Assembly: GCA_009918425.1 (NCBI GenBank)
Contig: RGEC01000063.1
Coordinates: 1-10,517 of the forward strand
Length of the DNA stretch: 10,517 nt
From: Bacteroidota bacterium
Lineage (GTDB): Bacteria; Bacteroidota; Bacteroidia; NS11-12g; UBA955
Direction: 5' to 3'
A program made the position numbers and the translations under genes. Each line of letters begins with the position of its first letter. Position 1 is the stretch's first letter. The notes under the pieces are model-generated. The model saw nothing but the letters and a program-made list of their open reading frames with translations. It was not told the origin of the DNA and ran no database searches. This document shows positions 1 to 6,942 of this stretch, piece after piece.

Positions 1-1
1 A

Positions 2-949
2 CAGGCTGTAAATGAATCAGGTGGAATCTATGCCGGTCCCATTGGGAAAAAAATCGGATTCCGGACAGGAGATAAAATCATCGCTTTTAATGGAAAACCC
101 AGTGAGAATTTTCTGGAAGAATTTGCCAATCCGGATTTTATCATGGGCAATCAACACGATATTCAGATAAACCGAAACGGGAAAGATACCACAATAAAGC
201 TCCCGTCTAATCTGGAGGAAGTGCTTGCCGAAAAATCTGAACTTCCTATAATTTCTCCCCGGTTTAATTTTAAAATAGCCTCAGTTGTTGATGGTACACC
301 CGCAGCCAAGGCAGGATTGTCCAAGGAGGATTTGATTATTGCCATTGACAGCCAGAAAGTTCCCGGTTTTCTGGATTTTAAGGAGACAATTCAGCAGAAA
401 AAAAATAAGACGATAGTACTTACAGTGCTTAAAGCCAATGCTACAGAGACAGTGAATATCTCGCTAAAAGTAGAGTCAGACGGCACCATTGGTTTCAAAC
501 CCAAACTGTTTGGGTTTGAAGAACAGGAAAAAACCATTCAATACGGATTTTTTGAATCAGCAGGAATTGGAGCAGTAAAGGCTTTCTCATTTTTGGCAGC
601 CAATGCAAAAGGTTTCGGTAAAATGTTTAGCGGTGAGGTTGATCCACGAAAATCACTGGCAGGTCCGGTAGGAATGGCACAAATGTATGGTTCTACCTGG
701 GATTGGATTAACTTTTGGGGTCTCACAGCCATGATTTCACTGGGTCTGGCATTCCTCAATATCCTGCCCATTCCGGCGCTGGATGGTGGACATGTGATGT
801 TTCTACTTTGGGAAATAATTACGCGTAAAAAAGTTAGTGAAAAGGCTTTGTATATAGGGCAAGTTATAGGTATGGTAATACTGGGCTCGTTGATGATATT
901 TATATTCTGGGTTGATATTACAAGAGCCCTGGGTATCTTCCAGCCATGA
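2..949 (+). CDS. rseP: RseP-type site-2 intramembrane metalloprotease, C-terminal part (5' end outside window)
   Basis: This is a zinc metalloprotease of the inner membrane that cuts membrane-embedded substrates such as anti-sigma factors and leftover signal peptides. The frame is open from base 2, so the in-frame ATG at 143 is internal; 315 codons are visible. In visible numbering, residues 2-42 are the end of a first PDZ domain (GFRTGDKIIAFNGKP), about 88-145 a second PDZ domain (TPAAKAGLSKEDLIIAID), and 253-264 the family's C-terminal motif NILPIPALDGGH, which supplies the third zinc ligand (D261). Two hydrophobic segments surround and follow it, one spanning the motif and one near the C-terminus (IGQVIGMVILGSLMIFIFW). 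The N-terminal HExxH helix must lie upstream of the window. Two PDZ domains match RseP/RasP family architecture. The stop codon overlaps the hscB start (ATGA), suggesting one transcript and coupled translation. Family assignment is secure; the substrate is unknown. Confidence 0.95.
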   Translation, partial: QAVNESGGIYAGPIGKKIGFRTGDKIIAFNGKPSENFLEEFANPDFIMGNQHDIQINRNGKDTTIKLPSNLEEVLAEKSELPIISPRFNFKIASVVDGTPAAKAGLSKEDLIIAIDSQKVPGFLDFKETIQQKKNKTIVLTVLKANATETVNISLKVESDGTIGFKPKLFGFEEQEKTIQYGFFESAGIGAVKAFSFLAANAKGFGKMFSGEVDPRKSLAGPVGMAQMYGSTWDWINFWGLTAMISLGLAFLNILPIPALDGGHVMFLLWEIITRKKVSEKALYIGQVIGMVILGSLMIFIFWVDITRALGIFQP

Positions 950-1473
950 ATCCGTTCGCATTCTTTGATTTAGAACCCCGATTCAATATCGATAGTCAGG
1001 CACTGCGTAAACAGTTTCTGGCCAACCAGCGCAAATGGCATCCGGATTTTCACGCAGGCAGCCCTGATATGCACAGACAAGCTGTGGAGCAGACTGCTGC
1101 AAACAATCAGGCTTATGCGCTTTTGTCCGATACCTATAGCAGGGTAAAATGCATGCTTGCACTGCACGGTATTAACACAGAACAAGAGCAATTACTTCCG
1201 GGAGATTTTCTAATGGAAATGATGGACCTTAACGATCTTATTGAAGAAGCAATCAGCGGCAACACTAATAGCAGGGAAGAAGCTGAAAATCAACTCGGAC
1301 AATATTTTCATGAAAATGAAAAAGTGCTCTTGGTACTAACGGAATCAGCAGATTTGTCCGCTGTCCACCATGGTTATTCCCAGGAAATACTGCGTGAAGC
1401 CGCAGCTCTATATCAAAAACACCGCTACCTGAGCCGCCTGCGTAAAAATCTTTCAGGTATTACAGAACTCTGA
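946..1473 (+). CDS. hscB: HscB, J-domain co-chaperone for iron-sulfur cluster assembly
   Basis: HscB delivers the scaffold IscU/SufU-type protein to an Hsp70 (HscA or DnaK) and stimulates its ATPase during Fe-S cluster transfer. The protein has 175 residues, close to the usual length of about 170. The N-terminal J domain has the diagnostic HPD tripeptide at residues 32-34 (KWHPDFH), followed by the helix containing NNQAYALLSDTYSRVKCML, typical of HscB. The C-terminal part (from about residue 85, GDFLMEMMDLNDLIEEA) matches the HscB oligomerisation/scaffold-binding helical domain. No zinc finger of the eukaryotic HSC20 type is present. The ATG at 946 overlaps the rseP stop, so translation is probably coupled and no separate promoter is needed. 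No isc or suf genes are visible nearby; the partner chaperone must be encoded elsewhere. Confidence 0.92.
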   Translation: MNPFAFFDLEPRFNIDSQALRKQFLANQRKWHPDFHAGSPDMHRQAVEQTAANNQAYALLSDTYSRVKCMLALHGINTEQEQLLPGDFLMEMMDLNDLIEEAISGNTNSREEAENQLGQYFHENEKVLLVLTESADLSAVHHGYSQEILREAAALYQKHRYLSRLRKNLSGITEL

Positions 1474-1491
1474 GCATAATTAGTAAGTTTG
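1460..1491 (+). promoter_or_regulatory. Predicted Bacteroidota sigma-A promoter for the PyrR-like gene
   Basis: A perfect -7 element TAAGTTTG (consensus TAnnTTTG) lies at 1484-1491. Twenty bases upstream is a weak -33 match, TTAC at 1460-1463. Transcription would start near 1497, giving a leader of only about 8 bases before the ATG at 1505. The -33 part lies inside the end of hscB. This is inferred from consensus only. Confidence 0.4.
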
Positions 1492-1504
1492 CTGTATCAA
1501 ATCT

Positions 1505-1999
1505 ATGAATTCTGCCAAAACCCCAATACTCAACCATTCAGAAATTCTTACTAAGCTTGAAAGAATGGCCTGCGAGATCTGCGAAAAGCACATCAATAGC
1601 GGCGAACTGGTTATCTGTGGCCTGAACAGCCGTGGTTTTGCACTTTCTAAATTGCTGGGTGAAAAAATTACAGCAATTGACAGTGAATTAAGGGTGAAGA
1701 ATGTAAATGCCGTGGTAGAAAAAGATTCAGTCGTTTTTTTACCGGAAGCAGATTTTGCCGGAAAGCATATACTGCTAATGGATGATGTGATTAACACAGG
1801 AAGTACACTGATGTTGGTTTTATCGGAAATTTACCGTCAAAAGCCGGTCAGTATTGGTACTGTTTTTCTGGCAAAACGCGAACACCGCAATTTCCCCGTA
1901 AAAGCTGATTATGTCGGCATTTCCATTGCCACTACACTGCAGGAGCATGTGCAGTTTGATAGCACTGACCCCGATAATCTCTCAGTGTATCTGGTGTAA
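1505..1999 (+). CDS. PyrR-like type I phosphoribosyltransferase
   Basis: A 164-residue type I phosphoribosyltransferase. The PRPP-binding loop is HILLMDDVINTGST at residues 88-101, with the paired acidic residues D93-D94. VICGLNSRGF (36-45) is the pyrophosphate-loop strand of the fold, and REHRNFPVKADYVG (125-138) followed by IATTLQEHV resembles the C-terminal region of PyrR (bifunctional pyr-operon attenuator and uracil phosphoribosyltransferase). Length fits PyrR (about 180) better than Upp (about 210). The PRPP loop reads NTGST where classical PyrR has YTGRT, and no pyrimidine genes are visible around it, so RNA-binding attenuation is not supported and the base acceptor is unknown. The 31-base gap after hscB holds a good -7 element. 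The gene ends one base short of the stop codon of the convergent transporter gene. The PRTase fold is secure; the exact role is not. Confidence 0.85.
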   Translation: MNSAKTPILNHSEILTKLERMACEICEKHINSGELVICGLNSRGFALSKLLGEKITAIDSELRVKNVNAVVEKDSVVFLPEADFAGKHILLMDDVINTGSTLMLVLSEIYRQKPVSIGTVFLAKREHRNFPVKADYVGISIATTLQEHVQFDSTDPDNLSVYLV

Positions 2000-2043
2000 A
2001 TTACTCTTCCACGTAATTTAATTCTTTGTGGAAGCTTTCTTTT
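1997..2043 (+). terminator. Stem-loop/possible H-type pseudoknot with T-rich tail at the convergent junction
   Basis: Two perfect inverted repeats interlock here. Stem 1 pairs TAAATTAC (1997-2004) with GTAATTTA (2013-2020). Stem 2 pairs CTTCCAC (2006-2012) with GTGGAAG (2028-2034). The 5' strand of stem 2 sits in the loop of stem 1, so the two can form together only as a pseudoknot, with loops of 1, 0 and 7 bases. The T-rich run CTTTCTTTT (2035-2043) follows stem 2 on the plus strand. Stem 2 plus this run is a plausible intrinsic terminator for the PyrR-like gene, placed inside the 3' end of the transporter gene because only one base separates the two stop codons. Confidence 0.5.
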
Positions 2044-3266
2044 ACGGTATATGTACCCCAAATGGCAAGCAAAATGCAGACAGTCCCAACAATAATTGCA
2101 GCAATAGAATTAGGCATTGTGCCAATCTTTAACTCCGCTAAAGCCGTAAAACCCATTGTTATCGGAACCACACCACCGCGTACAAAGTTAGGTACCGTTG
2201 CCGTAACCGTACTTCGGATATTTGTGCCAAACTGCTCGCTGGCATTGGTGACAAACAATGCCCAGTATCCGGTTGCCAGACCCAGCAGATAACTCATGGT
2301 TTTTAGACCGCCCGGCGAAAGGTTCTGATTAAACAAATACACGCCGGTAAGTACTGCAATCCCAATAAGGTTAATAAAGATTACCCTTCTTCGGCTCTTG
2401 AAAAGCTGAGAAAGCAATCCAGAGAGCAAATCACCGCTGCTGAGTCCCAGGTAGCTCCACATAACCATCTCTGAGGTTTTTATGTGACCCAACGCGCCGG
2501 GATGATTCTCTGCAATAAATTTATGCGACAATGCAATGAGCACGCCTACCACAAACCACACAGGCAAGCCAATCACAATACAAGCCAGGTATTTTTTGAA
2601 TGTGGGCCAGTCGCGCAGCAACATAAAAAAGTTGCCTTTTACTACATTGGTATTTTTCAGTTCATGAAACATGGAACTCTCAAATGTTCCTGCCCTCAAT
2701 GCCAGTAAAACCAGTCCTAAAACGCCTCCCATTATGTAGGCGGTTTGCCAGTTTTCAATTTTCATACCCGAAAAATCCTGAATGTAAGCACTGAGCTGAC
2801 TGAGATTGGATACCCAGAAAGCAAATACAGCGCCGAGTGCACCAAAGGTTACAATAATCATGGTACCTATGCCACGTTTTTTGGTAGGCATACTTTCCGC
2901 CACCAGGGTTATTGCTGCTCCTAACTCGCCGGCCAGACCTACACCGGCAATAAAACGCCATATAGAATATTCCGTAAGGTTGGAAACAAATGCGTTAGCA
3001 ATATTGGCAAAACTGTACAATAGAATACTGCCAAAAAGCACGGAAACGCGACCCTTTCGGTCTCCCCATATTCCCCATAGTAGGCCACCGAAAAGCATGC
3101 CGGTCATTTGCCAGTTAAAAAGTGTAGTCTCAAATTCCGGAGCAATATGCAAAGATTCCATGCTCTCTTTTTTTATGATGTTAAAGAGAATCAGGTCGTA
3201 TATATCCACGAAATAGCCCAATGAGGCTACCACTATTAGCAATACAATATTCTTTTTTCCTGCCAT
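2001..3266 (-). CDS. MFS transporter, metabolite:proton symporter-like
   Basis: A 421-residue polytopic inner-membrane protein, about the normal length for a 12-helix major facilitator. Helix 1 carries two acidic residues in GYFVDIYDL (D21, D24), as in metabolite:H+ symporters. The MFS motif A loop after helix 2 is GDRKGRV (68-74). Helix 4 has RFIAGVGLAGELGAAITLVAE (104-124), close to the MHS/SHS-type signature. A charged central loop lies around residues 191-225. The second half has SRRRV (291-295) after helix 8 and conserved arginines in IRSTVTATVPNFVRGG (350-365). The substrate cannot be read from sequence; organic acids, sugars and amino acids are all possible. The gene starts 9 bases after the stop codon of the methionine sulfoxide reductase gene, so the two are almost certainly co-transcribed. 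No Shine-Dalgarno is seen before the ATG, only an A-rich stretch. Confidence 0.9.
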   Translation of the reverse strand: MAGKKNIVLLIVVASLGYFVDIYDLILFNIIKKESMESLHIAPEFETTLFNWQMTGMLFGGLLWGIWGDRKGRVSVLFGSILLYSFANIANAFVSNLTEYSIWRFIAGVGLAGELGAAITLVAESMPTKKRGIGTMIIVTFGALGAVFAFWVSNLSQLSAYIQDFSGMKIENWQTAYIMGGVLGLVLLALRAGTFESSMFHELKNTNVVKGNFFMLLRDWPTFKKYLACIVIGLPVWFVVGVLIALSHKFIAENHPGALGHIKTSEMVMWSYLGLSSGDLLSGLLSQLFKSRRRVIFINLIGIAVLTGVYLFNQNLSPGGLKTMSYLLGLATGYWALFVTNASEQFGTNIRSTVTATVPNFVRGGVVPITMGFTALAELKIGTMPNSIAAIIVGTVCILLAIWGTYTVKESFHKELNYVEE

Positions 3267-3275
3267 TTTACCCGC

Positions 3276-3749
3276 TTAAAAGAGATTTTCCAAAGTTGCA
3301 CAAATTTTTTCCAGAAACAATCGATCTGTTTCATCGAAACACGAAAAATGTTCGCTGTCTGCATCCAACACGGCTACCACAATATTATTTTTTCTTACAG
3401 GAACCACAATTTCGCTGTTACTTTCTGCCGAACAGGCAATATGGCCGGGAAATGCATGTACATCAGCTACTACAATGGATTTGTTTTGCGCCCATGATGT
3501 TCCGCAAACTCCCTTGCCGTTTGCTATGCGCGTGCAGGCTACAGGCCCTTGGAAAGGCCCCAATACAAGTTCCTGATTTTTTACCAGATAAAAACCTACC
3601 CACCACCAGTTAAAAGCGTTTTTCAAAACCGCCGAAACATTCGCCAGTCCTGCAATCAAATCGTTTTCCTCTTCAAGAAGCCCATTGATTTGGACCAAAC
3701 AATCTTCATATAAGTTTACTTTTAGTGTTGAGGAATGATGCTGGCTCAT
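3276..3749 (-). CDS. msrC: Free methionine-(R)-sulfoxide reductase (GAF-domain fRMsr)
   Basis: This cytoplasmic enzyme reduces free L-methionine-(R)-sulfoxide to methionine. The 157-residue protein is a single GAF domain, matching the family's usual 150-165. The three cysteines of the family are present: C72 in VACTRI, C82 in GKGVCGTS and C106 in FPGHIACSAESNSEIVVP, corresponding to E. coli C84, C94 and C118. WWVGFYL (49-55) and LGPFQGPVACTRI (63-75) are further family hallmarks. The frame runs open upstream to a possible ATG at 3932, but those 61 extra residues have no family counterpart and would overlap the start of the divergent helicase gene, so the ATG at 3747-3749 is chosen. The next gene downstream, after 9 bases, is an MFS transporter. 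Thiol recycling through thioredoxin is expected from the family. Confidence 0.93.
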   Translation of the reverse strand: MSQHHSSTLKVNLYEDCLVQINGLLEEENDLIAGLANVSAVLKNAFNWWWVGFYLVKNQELVLGPFQGPVACTRIANGKGVCGTSWAQNKSIVVADVHAFPGHIACSAESNSEIVVPVRKNNIVVAVLDADSEHFSCFDETDRLFLEKICATLENLF

Positions 3750-3773
3750 TGAGATTGCGTGGATAACTGGTTG

Positions 3774-3781
3774 CGAAAATA
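3774..3781 (-). promoter_or_regulatory. Possible -7 element for the msrC-transporter pair
   Basis: Read on the minus strand, 3781-3774 is TATTTTCG, one mismatch from TAnnTTTG, and lies about 25 bases before the msrC start codon. No convincing TTG is found at the -33 distance, so support is weak. Confidence 0.22.
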
Positions 3782-3792
3782 AGGCTAAAACG

Positions 3793-3824
3793 TTTGTGGG
3801 GCTGCTCTGAATGTTGTTAGTTTG
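3793..3824 (+). promoter_or_regulatory. Predicted Bacteroidota sigma-A promoter for the SNF2 helicase gene
   Basis: TTTG at 3793-3796 is followed after exactly 20 bases by TTAGTTTG at 3817-3824, one mismatch from TAnnTTTG. Transcription would start near 3830, leaving a leader of about 14 bases before the ATG at 3844. It lies in the 94-base region between divergent genes (3750-3843), which shows no other strong operator-like symmetry. Confidence 0.4.
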
Positions 3825-3843
3825 AAGGTTTATCTTGTGAAGC

Positions 3844-6800
3844 ATGGCAATGGAAGTGGTCAATACCCAGCCGTTTGAGGTTGTTTTTACATTTGTAAGA
3901 CATCCGTATTTCGGACTTTTGGTGGAAGCCAATGCTGTGCAGTTGCTGGCAAATGGTGATTATTCTCTCACCTACCAAAGAGTAAGGCAGCAAACAACTT
4001 CATATTTTAATTTGAATAACGAGCAGACCGAGGTTGTCAGAATCCTGGAAGAGTTTGAGGTGGATAGTATAATGAAGCGTTTTTACACAGGAAACAAACG
4101 CATTCGTTCCAGTGAATTTCTCTTGAAACACTATACCCCCGAACTCAATAAAATTGTTCGACCTTATATTGAGAAGAAGCTATCTAAAGTGCTGGATATC
4201 ATAAAGAATTATCCTATGTACTGGGCGGGAAAAACAGGGCAGGCACAGGGTGAGGAAATCCATTATTCGGAGGAACCGGCAACTGTATTGTTTCATTTCC
4301 GAAGAGACGAACAAGGCACAAACTATTTTGCCACCATTCGCAACAACAATGAAAAAGTTGACTTCTACCACAACGATTCGGAAATAATATCAGAAAATCC
4401 CGCCTGGCTTATCACGCCCAACAAATTGCTATACTTTCCCAAGCATATTGATGGAAAGAAAATCAGGCCTTTTTTGAGCAAAAAGTACATTCATGTGGAA
4501 CCCCATCAGGAAGACAGCTACATGGATAAGTTTGTGAAGCCGTTGCTGGAAAATCATGATGTTTTCGCCAAAGGCCTTCAGATTGTAACGGAGCAGTTGC
4601 CTGCCAGGCCTGTAATACGGCTCAACAAATTGTTTCAGGATAAACAATATCTTAGCCTTTACTTTCAATATGGTGGCTGGAATTTTCCTTTTCACATCCA
4701 TAAAAAAGTGAATGTCTCGCTGGAAAAAAAGGACCGGGATTTTATTTTTCATCGCATAAGACGATCGTTGAGTCTGGAAAGTGAGAAAATCGCTTTGCTG
4801 AAAGAACTGGGACTTGAAAATATAGAAGGAAGCCTATTTGCCTTGCCAAACGATGGACAATCCTATGAGCTTATTTCATGGCTCAACACCCATTCGGAAT
4901 TGTTGCAGCGCAATGGTTTTCAGGTGGATCAGGAAGTGTCTGATATACGATTTTATCTCGGTGCGGTGAGTCTGGATGTAAAACTTACCAAAGGTGCAGA
5001 CTGGTTTGATGTGCTTGCCGTGGTGCGCTTTGGAACATTTGAAATTCCATTTATTAGACTGAAAAAGAATATTTTGGAAAAGCGCAGAGAGTTTGTCTTG
5101 CCCAATGGAGAAATTGCCATCTTACCCGATGAATGGTTTACCCGTTTTGGAAAAATTGCACACCTTGCCGATGTAGAGGGTGATTGCTTCCGGGTAAGAA
5201 ACATGCATTTTTCATTGCTGGATGATTTGTCTGACTACGTTGATGTGGATGTGGCCAAATCGGGCTGGGAGAAACTGCTGCAATCTGATAATATTCCCGA
5301 ATACCCTTTGCCTACAGGCATGAATGCAGAATTGCGTCACTATCAGGTGGAAGGCTACAACTGGATCAGGTTTCTCTTTGAGCACAGAATTGGTGCATTG
5401 CTGGCTGATGATATGGGTTTGGGGAAAACACTGCAAACGCTTGCTGTAATTAAGCATATTTCATCCTTGCCCATGAATGAAATCATGGGTGAAGGAGGTT
5501 TTTTAGCCGGAGAGACACCAATATCAGCAGATATACCGCAGCTGGATTTGTTCACCCCGGCCGAAGCGGTGCTCAATGGAGCGGCCCAGAATACGGAGAT
5601 TCCGGAAAAGCCCATGCCTTGCCTGGTAATTGCACCCAAATCATTGCTCTATAACTGGCAGGCAGAAGCCGAAAAATTCTGTCCTTCCCTTAAAACCCTC
5701 ATTTATACAGGTATATCACGAAACAGGCTCCTGCCCAAATTTGCACAGAGCGATCTCATTATTATGAGCTATGGTACCATGCGCAATGATATTGAAGAAT
5801 TGCAGCGAATACCTTTCCGACTTGTGGTAATAGACGAAAGTCAGGCTATTAAAAATCCAACATCCCTAACCGCAAGGAGCCTGCTGAAAATTGATTCGGC
5901 CTACAGGCTGGCGCTTACAGGCACGCCCATCGAAAATACTTTACTGGATGTGTGGAGTCAGATGAACTTTTTGAATCGTGGCCTTTTGGGTTCCTATGGC
6001 TATTTTGAAAAGAATTTTATAAGGCCAATAGAGAAAAATCAGGATGCCGGACGCACCACGGAATTAAAAAGAATTTTGAATCCCTTTGTGTTGCGCAGAA
6101 CCAAAAAACAAGTTGCCAAGGAACTGCCGCCGAAGGTGGAGAAAGTGCACTATTGCGAAATGACACCTGAACAGGCTGAGTGTTATGAAAAAACCAAAAG
6201 CCAGTACAGAAACGAAATACTTGAGCACGTTAGCCAGGTGGGGATGGCGCGGTCCAGACTTAAAATATTTAATGGTCTCATGCACCTTCGGCAGTTGGCA
6301 TTGAATCCTGTTTTGAAAGATGATGATTATCAAGGGCAATCGGGTAAAGACGATGAAATAAGGCGAATGTTGCAAAGGGCCGTTGAGGGCGGCCATAAGG
6401 TTTTGTTGTTTAGCCAGTTTGTAAGCTATTTGTCGGTATTTGAGGATATGTTGCAGGCCGATGGTATCGAATACAGTTATCTCGATGGAAGTATGGATGA
6501 AAAGGAGAGGGCAGAGGCAATAAAACGCTTTCAGGAAAATGACCATGTGAAAGTATTTCTGCTCAGTTTGCGCGCCGGAAATGCAGGCCTTAACCTTACG
6601 GCGGCTGATTATGTTTTTCTGGCGGATCCTTGGTGGAATCCTTTTACAATGAGGCAGGCCGAAGACAGGGCTCACCGCATCGGGCAAGATAAAGCGGTAT
6701 TTTCCTATAAGTTTATTACCAAAAACACCATAGAAGAGAAAATACTTGATTTGCAGAAAAAGAAAACACACCTTGCAGAAAGTATTATCCCCGATGAAGA

Positions 6801-6852
6801 TAGCATTTTGGCGGGTCTGAATATGCAGGAACTGGAAGAGCTTCTCGCCTGA
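3844..6852 (+). CDS. SNF2-family (RapA/HepA-like) DNA helicase/translocase
   Basis: A 1002-residue Swi2/Snf2 ATPase that probably translocates on double-stranded DNA and remodels protein-DNA complexes. The first 500 or so residues form a Bacteroidota-type accessory region with no catalytic motif; no SWIM-type CxC...CxH zinc motif is seen. The ATPase core holds motif I DDMGLGKT (522-529), motif Ia CLVIAPKSLLYNW (593-605), motif II DESQ (664-667), motif III LTGTPIEN (691-698), motif IV KVLLFSQF (852-859), YLDGSM (879-884), motif V RAGNAGLNLT (910-919) and motif VI QAEDRAHRIGQ (938-948) with arginine-finger residues R942 and R945. An acidic, proline-containing insertion (about 541-591) between motifs I and Ia contains QLDLF (566-570), which resembles a sliding-clamp-binding peptide. 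An in-frame TGA at 3838-3840 fixes the start at 3844 or the second ATG at 3850. The following gene is ung. Confidence 0.95.
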   Translation: MAMEVVNTQPFEVVFTFVRHPYFGLLVEANAVQLLANGDYSLTYQRVRQQTTSYFNLNNEQTEVVRILEEFEVDSIMKRFYTGNKRIRSSEFLLKHYTPELNKIVRPYIEKKLSKVLDIIKNYPMYWAGKTGQAQGEEIHYSEEPATVLFHFRRDEQGTNYFATIRNNNEKVDFYHNDSEIISENPAWLITPNKLLYFPKHIDGKKIRPFLSKKYIHVEPHQEDSYMDKFVKPLLENHDVFAKGLQIVTEQLPARPVIRLNKLFQDKQYLSLYFQYGGWNFPFHIHKKVNVSLEKKDRDFIFHRIRRSLSLESEKIALLKELGLENIEGSLFALPNDGQSYELISWLNTHSELLQRNGFQVDQEVSDIRFYLGAVSLDVKLTKGADWFDVLAVVRFGTFEIPFIRLKKNILEKRREFVLPNGEIAILPDEWFTRFGKIAHLADVEGDCFRVRNMHFSLLDDLSDYVDVDVAKSGWEKLLQSDNIPEYPLPTGMNAELRHYQVEGYNWIRFLFEHRIGALLADDMGLGKTLQTLAVIKHISSLPMNEIMGEGGFLAGETPISADIPQLDLFTPAEAVLNGAAQNTEIPEKPMPCLVIAPKSLLYNWQAEAEKFCPSLKTLIYTGISRNRLLPKFAQSDLIIMSYGTMRNDIEELQRIPFRLVVIDESQAIKNPTSLTARSLLKIDSAYRLALTGTPIENTLLDVWSQMNFLNRGLLGSYGYFEKNFIRPIEKNQDAGRTTELKRILNPFVLRRTKKQVAKELPPKVEKVHYCEMTPEQAECYEKTKSQYRNEILEHVSQVGMARSRLKIFNGLMHLRQLALNPVLKDDDYQGQSGKDDEIRRMLQRAVEGGHKVLLFSQFVSYLSVFEDMLQADGIEYSYLDGSMDEKERAEAIKRFQENDHVKVFLLSLRAGNAGLNLTAADYVFLADPWWNPFTMRQAEDRAHRIGQDKAVFSYKFITKNTIEEKILDLQKKKTHLAESIIPDEDSILAGLNMQELEELLA

Positions 6853-6878
6853 TTTAAAGGCTGATTATCCTTTGAATT
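6851..6878 (+). other. Stem-loop overlapping the SNF2 stop codon
   Basis: ATTTAAAGG (6852-6860) pairs with CCTTTGAAT (6869-6877) through 9 base pairs including one G-U, with an 8-base loop; G6851 and T6878 can add a wobble pair. The SNF2 stop codon (6850-6852) touches the 5' arm. No T-tract follows, so it is at best a weak terminator or a 3'-end stabilising hairpin. It overlaps one candidate -33 element of ung (6871-6874). Confidence 0.35.
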
Positions 6879-6921
6879 CCCAATAAAAACTTGCATATTT
6901 GCGTTTTATTTTGTATATTTA
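6871..6921 (+). promoter_or_regulatory. Predicted promoter region for ung, two overlapping candidates
   Basis: Candidate A is TTTG (6871-6874), 19 bases, CATATTTG (6894-6901). Candidate B is TTG (6891-6893), 20 bases, TATATTTA (6914-6921). Each -7 box has one mismatch to TAnnTTTG. Predicted starts lie near 6906 and 6926, giving leaders of roughly 37 or 17 bases before the ATG at 6943. The region is strongly A/T-rich. Confidence 0.38.
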
Positions 6922-6942
6922 TAATAAGCATTTATTGAAGCC

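Noticed and set aside
143..949. rseP starting at the ATG at 143
   Set aside because: The frame is open back to base 2 and the upstream residues continue a PDZ domain, so 143 is internal.
2806..3613. Two plus-strand open frames (2806-3216 and 3221-3613) opposite the transporter and reductase genes
   Set aside because: Both are antisense to well-supported genes and their translations show no family features.
3755..3775. Direct repeat TTGCG (3755-3759 and 3771-3775), 16 bases apart, in the divergent promoter region
   Set aside because: Five-base repeats are expected by chance and there is no extended similarity around them.
3750..3932. A 61-residue N-terminal extension of the methionine sulfoxide reductase from an ATG at 3930-3932
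   Set aside because: The extra residues match nothing in the fRMsr family and would overlap the start of the divergent helicase and its promoter. The ATG at 3747-3749 gives the normal family length.
6064..6771. 235-codon open frame on the minus strand inside the SNF2 gene
   Set aside because: It lies antisense to conserved helicase motifs, has no recognisable domain, and reads like a shadow of the coding strand.
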